From: Meghimatium bilineatum | Lineage: Eukaryota > Mollusca > Gastropoda > Stylommatophora > Philomycidae | DNA length: 64,000 nucleotides | Assembly: GCA_034231615.1 (NCBI GenBank) | Contig: CM067298.1 | Span: forward strand, 31,130,127-31,194,126 | Direction of reading: 5' to 3' | Shown here: in pieces, positions 1 through 64,000 of the stretch | Layout of the letters: the number at the start of each line of letters is the position of its first letter | Position numbering within the stretch: position 1 is the first letter of the stretch | Notes under the pieces: model-generated | Seen by the model: the letters and a program-made list of their open reading frames with translations, nothing else | Databases searched by the model: none | Told to the model about the DNA's origin: nothing | Made by a program: the position numbers and the translations under genes

Positions 1-115
1 TATTTGGTTTCTTATCTTCATTAAACTTCTTCCATCTGATATCATCCTTATTCCTAAATACCTGAACTGGTGGACCTGTTTGAGTATTGAGTTATTCACT
101 TTGATCTCACACACT
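1..115 (-). mobile_element. LINE reverse-transcriptase fragment (thumb region)
   Basis: The minus strand reads open across the window edge and includes QFRYLGIRMISDGRS, the 'YLG' motif found just after the palm domain of non-LTR reverse transcriptases. Only about 37 codons are seen because the element runs off the window. It is probably an old truncated copy of the RTE-like family that recurs at 25970, 28870 and 59715. No ends or target-site duplication are visible. Confidence 0.5.
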
Positions 116-1359
116 GAGGGAATTTGTTTCTTCTAAACAACCATAGCTTCTGACTAGTTATTTTAAAAAAGGCAGTTATTTTTGTTTTTATGAATATTTC
201 TGTGCAGTTCTAAAAGATGTTTATCATCACTTGACCTGCTGAAGTGATTACTTCATCTTTGTGTGTGGTGAGTTTTTATATATAGACTGGCATATGTTTT
301 CTGGATTTTAAGGATGTGCCTGTGACCTGTCATGAATAAATGCACCTCCTTCCTGCTCATATCACATAAGAAGTTCTTGATACACCTGCTCTCACTGCTG
401 GTTTATTTCTTGTGGCATTATGCATATGATTCATGCCCTGAAAGTCACTTGATTAGAGATTATCATCTCATGGGTTCCTTGAATTTAGGAGATTTATGTT
501 ATAGTTATAAGTACCTGAGGCAAAACCTTGCAAATCACCATTGTATATTCTGCTAAAAATATACATAATCTGTATACATTTACAAGTGTGTAACCATGGT
601 AGTCATATCAGTTAATTTTTGAGCTGGAAGAAGTATACCTTGAACTGTTCATCAGGAATATATATTAACTTTGTTTGCTTATATGGGAATTCAAGTGCAC
701 ATAAGGAAAATTCCATGTATAATTTCTACCTACCTTCCAGCCTGGCTACCTATCCATCTATTCATCAGCACAATACAATGCATAGGGCAGAAACCACTGC
801 TCTCTAGTTTGAATGATGTGAGGTGGCTGTGTGTAGTTCTTTGTGTGATTGAGTTCTTTGTAGCTCTTTGATGGTTATTCTGTGAAGAATTTCCTTGGGT
901 CATAGTTGATATTTGCCATTGAGTCTCTTTCTTTAACGCCGGTTTATTAAGATAACAGCTTGTCAGAGCATTTATCTTAGCAGTGATCAACCCTGTTAGC
1001 CATTGGACAATGAAAACATCTCTGATGAACTGGCTCTACTGCTCTGCCTCGCGACTGGTGACTACAGTAGAGTTCATTACCTCAGACATCATGTTGCACA
1101 AAAAAATGCTCTAGCAGAAAGGCAAGAGCTGCTCAATGTCTGACAGACTCTTCCCACACATGCTCAGAGGATGGTTGACAATTCCAGGTACACATAGGAC
1201 TCATTAGTCACAGTCGGGCACACAGACATCATCATCTTCATCATCATTCTAGTTGAGATGAATGGTCAGTCGACTATGACAGATGAACAACACAGTACAG
1301 TTCATTGAAGAAATGCATTTCAGTATATGATTCTGACAAATTAACAAACACTTCTTCTT
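116..1359. other. Upstream non-coding DNA, no gene recognised
   Basis: I see no convincing exon here. The missing first exon of the ABC transporter (about 25 residues) was looked for and not found. Bases about 770-1000 resemble the 3' end of the LINE fragment at 52570 (shared 'catagggcagaaacca' stretch), so part of this interval is probably old LINE tail. Confidence 0.3.
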
Positions 1360-1790
1360 TCCTTCCTCTTTTACCCTTTACGGGTGTCGAGGGAGATACA
1401 ATGTTCTTGTTCTCACTTTTCTGGAAGCTTCAGATAATGTTATTTGGTGTTCGTGTAATATCTCTTTGATGTTGTCGATCTAGTGTACTCTAGATCTACC
1501 CTTGGCTCTTCTATCTGCTTCTCCTCTCTTCGTATATGCTTTATAAATTAATGAATCACACAGCATTCTTTCCAGATGACCAAACCATTGTATCTGTTGG
1601 TTTTGTATGTATTGTAGAATTGATATGACACCCATTCTTTCTCTTTTGACATCATTTCTAATTCTGTGTCTTCTGGTCACTCCTGTGGCTTTTCTCAGAC
1701 ATCTCATCTCTGTTTTAACCAGTTGTCTCTTATGTTTTATTGCTAAGGACCATGTTTGATATTGGTAGCACAGGGTTGGAATGAAGATAC
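1360..1790 (-). mobile_element. LINE 3' fragment, RT C-terminal region
   Basis: The minus strand encodes RCLRKATGVTRRHRIRND, then IQWFGHLERM and KGRSRVH. This RR.xR.R(N).....W.GH..RM pattern is typical of the region between the RT thumb and the C-terminus of RTE-like and related non-LTR elements. It is 5'-truncated, with stop codons on both sides. It is a relic, not a gene. Confidence 0.55.
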
Positions 1791-2317
1791 TTTGGATAAA
1801 ATGTTTTTTGTTGTTGACATTGGTAGCATTTTGTGTTGCAATAAAGGGGATAATTGACCCAGTATTTGATTTGCTGTGCTACAATGAATGTCTAAAAAAC
1901 ACAGCAATGCAATATACTTTCTTTTTGAAATTTTCCTTTCTTGTTGTAAAGCAAACTTTCTATGTATATCTAGTACAATGTTATAAATATAACCAACATA
2001 TTTAAAGTTGAGAAATTAAATTATAACTGAAATGATTTAATCTCTCTTTTAAAAACAGAACTAGAAATGAGAAAAGTGTTGGCAAGAAGGTAAAACAGAT
2101 CAGGTAACAAATATGGCTGACCATTCTTCAAGATCTTGTCCATATGATCATGCCAACATTTTCTCAAAGATCACATTCTGGTAAGCATGTGCAAGTTTCT
2201 GTTTCTGTTTTTTTTTAAATTATTAATTTTACCATTTCTATAGCAACACCAATTGAAGAAATAGAGAACACTATATAAAAAAAAACATTTCACAAATTCC
2301 AAAATAAAATAAGCCAT

Positions 2318-2607
2318 CGCCCGTGTGTTGCCGGGACCCAAAAGGGGAGCAAAGAATAGCAACACTGTTTACCTTCCACGCATGTCGTAAAAGGCGACTA
2401 AGGAGGTTATAGGATGGAGTTGGCTGTCCCATCCCATATAGGGTCAGTGACCCAAAGCTATGCTGAAGTCGGATGTGTTAGGCCGAAAGGCGCAGATATC
2501 GCAGAAATGCTGTAAACCATGACACAACGCATTCCGTTCTCCGGACTACACCCTGCTAATCTGCAGGAGTTTGAGAACGAACGCAGAAGAAGAAGAAGAA
2601 GAAGAAG
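2318..2607 (+). mobile_element. SINE family A, complete copy with target-site duplication
   Basis: A 290-bp non-autonomous retroelement starting CGCCCGTGTGTTGCCGGG and ending in a (GAA)n tail. It is flanked by the 11-bp direct repeat AAATAAGCCAT at 2307-2317 and 2608-2618, so its boundaries are exact and the insertion is fairly recent. It contains the core GTCGTAAAAGGCGACTAA, which I remember from molluscan SINEs. No clear pol III A and B boxes were found in the head, so its RNA ancestor is unknown. Its 3' end (gaacgaacgcagaagaag) resembles the tail of the LINE at 43260-47320. Confidence 0.8.
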
Positions 2608-2899
2608 AAATAAGCCATAAGAGAGGCAGCCAAAATGTTTAGAAATTGTGAAGCAACACATAACAGCCAGGTAATCTTTCTAATGTATTCATAGTCTTTG
2701 GTATAGACCTTGAAAGAGCTAAAGAAAATCATGAGCAAGCTCATGTCCTTCTTTCTGTGTCTGAGAACTTTCACCCAACAAAAAAGGTTTTGCAATGGAT
2801 ATCTGGTAACTATGACATAAAAGATAACAACTGACGTCTTGACAAGGGTGGGTGGATGGTTCAAATAAATTGGTAGAAAGAGATTGAAATGGACTGGTT

Positions 2900-3350
2900 A
2901 TCGTGACTTTGCAAGCACTTGTCATCCACACTCAAAACCACAAGGCACAACTTTATACACAGATGGCAGTCAACAGAGAAATGAATACGTTTGAATGGAG
3001 TTTTGTTGCCTACGGGAATGGCAGGAAGATACTTCAGAAATCATCTGCCTCTTCTGCAACCACATCAAGCATGAAGTTGAAAAGCAGTGGTGACTGTGAC
3101 ACTCCATTGGTTGTTGATTGAAATACCAACTCACACAGTGATACTCAGACTGCCAAAGCATGCTTCATAATATAGAAAGATACATGTTTAAAAAAAGAAG
3201 TTTGTTTTACTTCTGAAAAACTTGGCTATTCAAATTATTACATAGATGTACTGCCCTGGTCATGAAAGGGTCAGAGCAATGGTAGAGCAGACATTTTGAT
3301 GGGCAATGTTATGGTTGATGGCACAGTATTATCTGTAGCAACCTTAGTCG
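2900..3350 (+). mobile_element. LINE RNase H-domain relic
   Basis: Contains 'actttatacacagatggcagtc' (LYTDGS, the first catalytic Asp motif of LINE RNase H) and, about 330 bp later, a decayed 'GRADILMGN', matching the GNERAD.LA motif. Frames are broken. It is related to the minus-strand fragment at 35400-36180, which has the same spacing between the two motifs. Confidence 0.4.
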
Positions 3351-4050
3351 ACAAATGTCATCTAGCGATAGACGTCTGACATTGTCAAATGTCTACATTG
3401 AGGTAGCCATGTGTAGTCATGGACAAAAATCGGCCATGTTTATTTCCCATCATGCTCTTACAGTAAGTATGTACTAGAGTGATTGTTCCTTAGTTTTTCG
3501 AAGCAATATTAATACTCAGTTGTAATTTATTCGATCTCTCACATTTGGGAACTGAACTGCGTATGCCTAGCTTTGGTGCCGCCATTTTTTGTTATTTCTT
3601 CATGGATTATGATTCAGAAAATGACAAATTTTAAAACTTTAGTGTTTTAGTTACTGTAGATCAGCATATGGTGTTTGGGAGAGCTGTTTATAATATTTAA
3701 TTGTGATGTAATTGAAATAATTTGCAATGAGGAATTGAGAAGCTGTTTATTTTAGCTAGGCCCACACATGACTTTAACGTGGTAAGTAATTTGTGTGTGT
3801 CTGTCCACATTAATGATTTTCGTTGTGCAAAACATAACACTGACATACACTAGCGAATAACATCTACAAATTATATCCAGCTTTCATTTATCTCTATTGT
3901 CTCTGAGTTTTAAATAAATAACTCAATAAATAAAAATGTTACAGCAAAAAAACATGTGCAGGAAAACCAGAAGTCATAAAAAATGACGGGTGTCAAGAGG
4001 AAATATGCATTTTTTAAAAACTGGGTTGCTACAGGTTAATGAGAGGACTG
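3351..4050. other. Non-coding, nothing recognised
   Basis: AT-rich sequence without an exon-like reading frame, splice-site pair or repeat that I can name. Confidence 0.3.
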
Positions 4051-4051
4051 A

Positions 4052-4230
4052 TCTTCTTCTTCTTTTGTTTTTAAACTCCTGCAGATTACGAGGATGGAGT
4101 CTGGAGAACGGAATGTGTTTTATCATGATTTACAGCTTAGATGTGATATCTGTGCTTTTCTGTCTGATATATCCAACTTCAGTATGACTTCTTGGTCACT
4201 GACTCTCCATGTGACGTGACAGCCACCCCA
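4052..4230 (-). mobile_element. SINE family A, diverged partial copy
   Basis: Starts with the reverse-complement tail (cttcttctt) and continues with 'aaactcctgcagatta', 'ctggagaacggaatg' and 'atccaacttcagta', all colinear with the family A copy at 2318-2607 read backwards. The distal part, containing the conserved core, is lost. Confidence 0.65.
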
Positions 4231-4541
4231 CCTATAAAATCATAAAACCCTTGCATTGCAAGTCACAATGTTACTATTCATTTCTCTCTCTCTCCTCGTG
4301 GACCACATCAACATATAGGAAACTATATGTGAATTCTTATTTTAGACCACAATCCTGAAGTACATCCATAATGCTTCTTTCTCTGGCTTCATATATTAAC
4401 TACTGTTTTTAAGCCTGACACATTTCCTCACTTCCCTAATAGGCTCTAGTTAAGTGCATTTTTGGTTATGTGTATTGTTTCCTGAAGCTACTGTATATCT
4501 TATATATCTCCACTTTCATTTATCTATTGTTGCACTTTTAG

Positions 4542-63696
<59,155 letters not shown>

Positions 63697-64000
63697 GTAA
63701 GTAATATCAAAATGTCTTCAACTATTCTATGAAAGTGATTCTCAACCTTTTTTTTGGTCCACACCCACTCTTTGTTTTGTAATGTCATTCATCCTTTTAC
63801 TTTAACTAATCTTCCCAATCTACAAATATTGTCTGCTGCAATTATTTTTTCTACAGAAATTCTTAGATATGTAGAACACAACCCAAGTAATCTTAACCTC
63901 CAATCCACTTATTTTCATGTTTTTCATTTGCATCAGAGTTGAAAAGTCTGACTAACAAAGATATGTTGACATAAATAGTAGAAATATAATGGATAACTTT

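Noticed and set aside
332..556. 74-codon frame as the missing first exon of the transporter
   Set aside because: The sequence does not resemble the ABCC4 N-terminus and no donor in the required phase follows it.

Overview
The window is animal nuclear DNA: AT-rich, with spliced coding exons separated by long introns full of retrotransposons and DNA transposons. It shows no bacterial operons, tRNA or rRNA genes, or CRISPR arrays. The lineage cannot be fixed from sequence alone. The tRNA-derived SINEs, a SINE with a GTCGTAAAAGGCGACTAA core like those I remember from molluscs, and the mix of RNase H-bearing LINEs, piggyBac and mariner suggest a marine or spiralian invertebrate. That placement is low confidence.

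One host gene spans nearly everything. Eighteen exons on the + strand (4542 to 63696) encode an ABCC-type full transporter closest to ABCC4/MRP4. All exon joins agree in phase. The exons cover the end of the N-terminal tail, TMD1, NBD1, the NBD1-TMD2 linker and the first part of TMD2. The first exon (about 25 residues) and the end of TMD2 plus NBD2 are not in the window.

The most unusual feature is in the linker exon at 58296-58961. The end of the intron (polypyrimidine tract plus AG) and the first 36 bases of the exon have been tandemly duplicated into eleven 51-bp units. Each unit has its own 3' splice acceptor and all are open in one frame. Depending on the acceptor used, the linker could grow in 17-residue steps. 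NBD1 also has LSGSQ instead of LSGGQ and a basic, Ser-rich insertion before Walker A.

The introns hold the mobile elements. Introns 1-3 (4653-14388) contain an internally deleted mariner with perfect ends, SINEs, a 22-copy 30-bp minisatellite, and an inverted-repeat element carrying a broken ORF split by a 917-bp non-autonomous piggyBac. Intron 5 contains a full-length antisense LINE with an intact 1322-residue ORF and an 11-bp target-site duplication (TSD), then a 153-bp foldback. Intron 6 contains an intact piggyBac (582 residues, TTAA-flanked). Intron 7, the largest (16.3 kb), contains a second full-length LINE (10-bp TSD, one in-frame TAG) and several older LINE pieces. About twenty truncated LINE 3' ends, three SINE groups, small foldbacks and pogo-like MITEs fill most of the remainder. 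The two full-length LINEs and the piggyBac look recent, and the RTE-like fragments look old.
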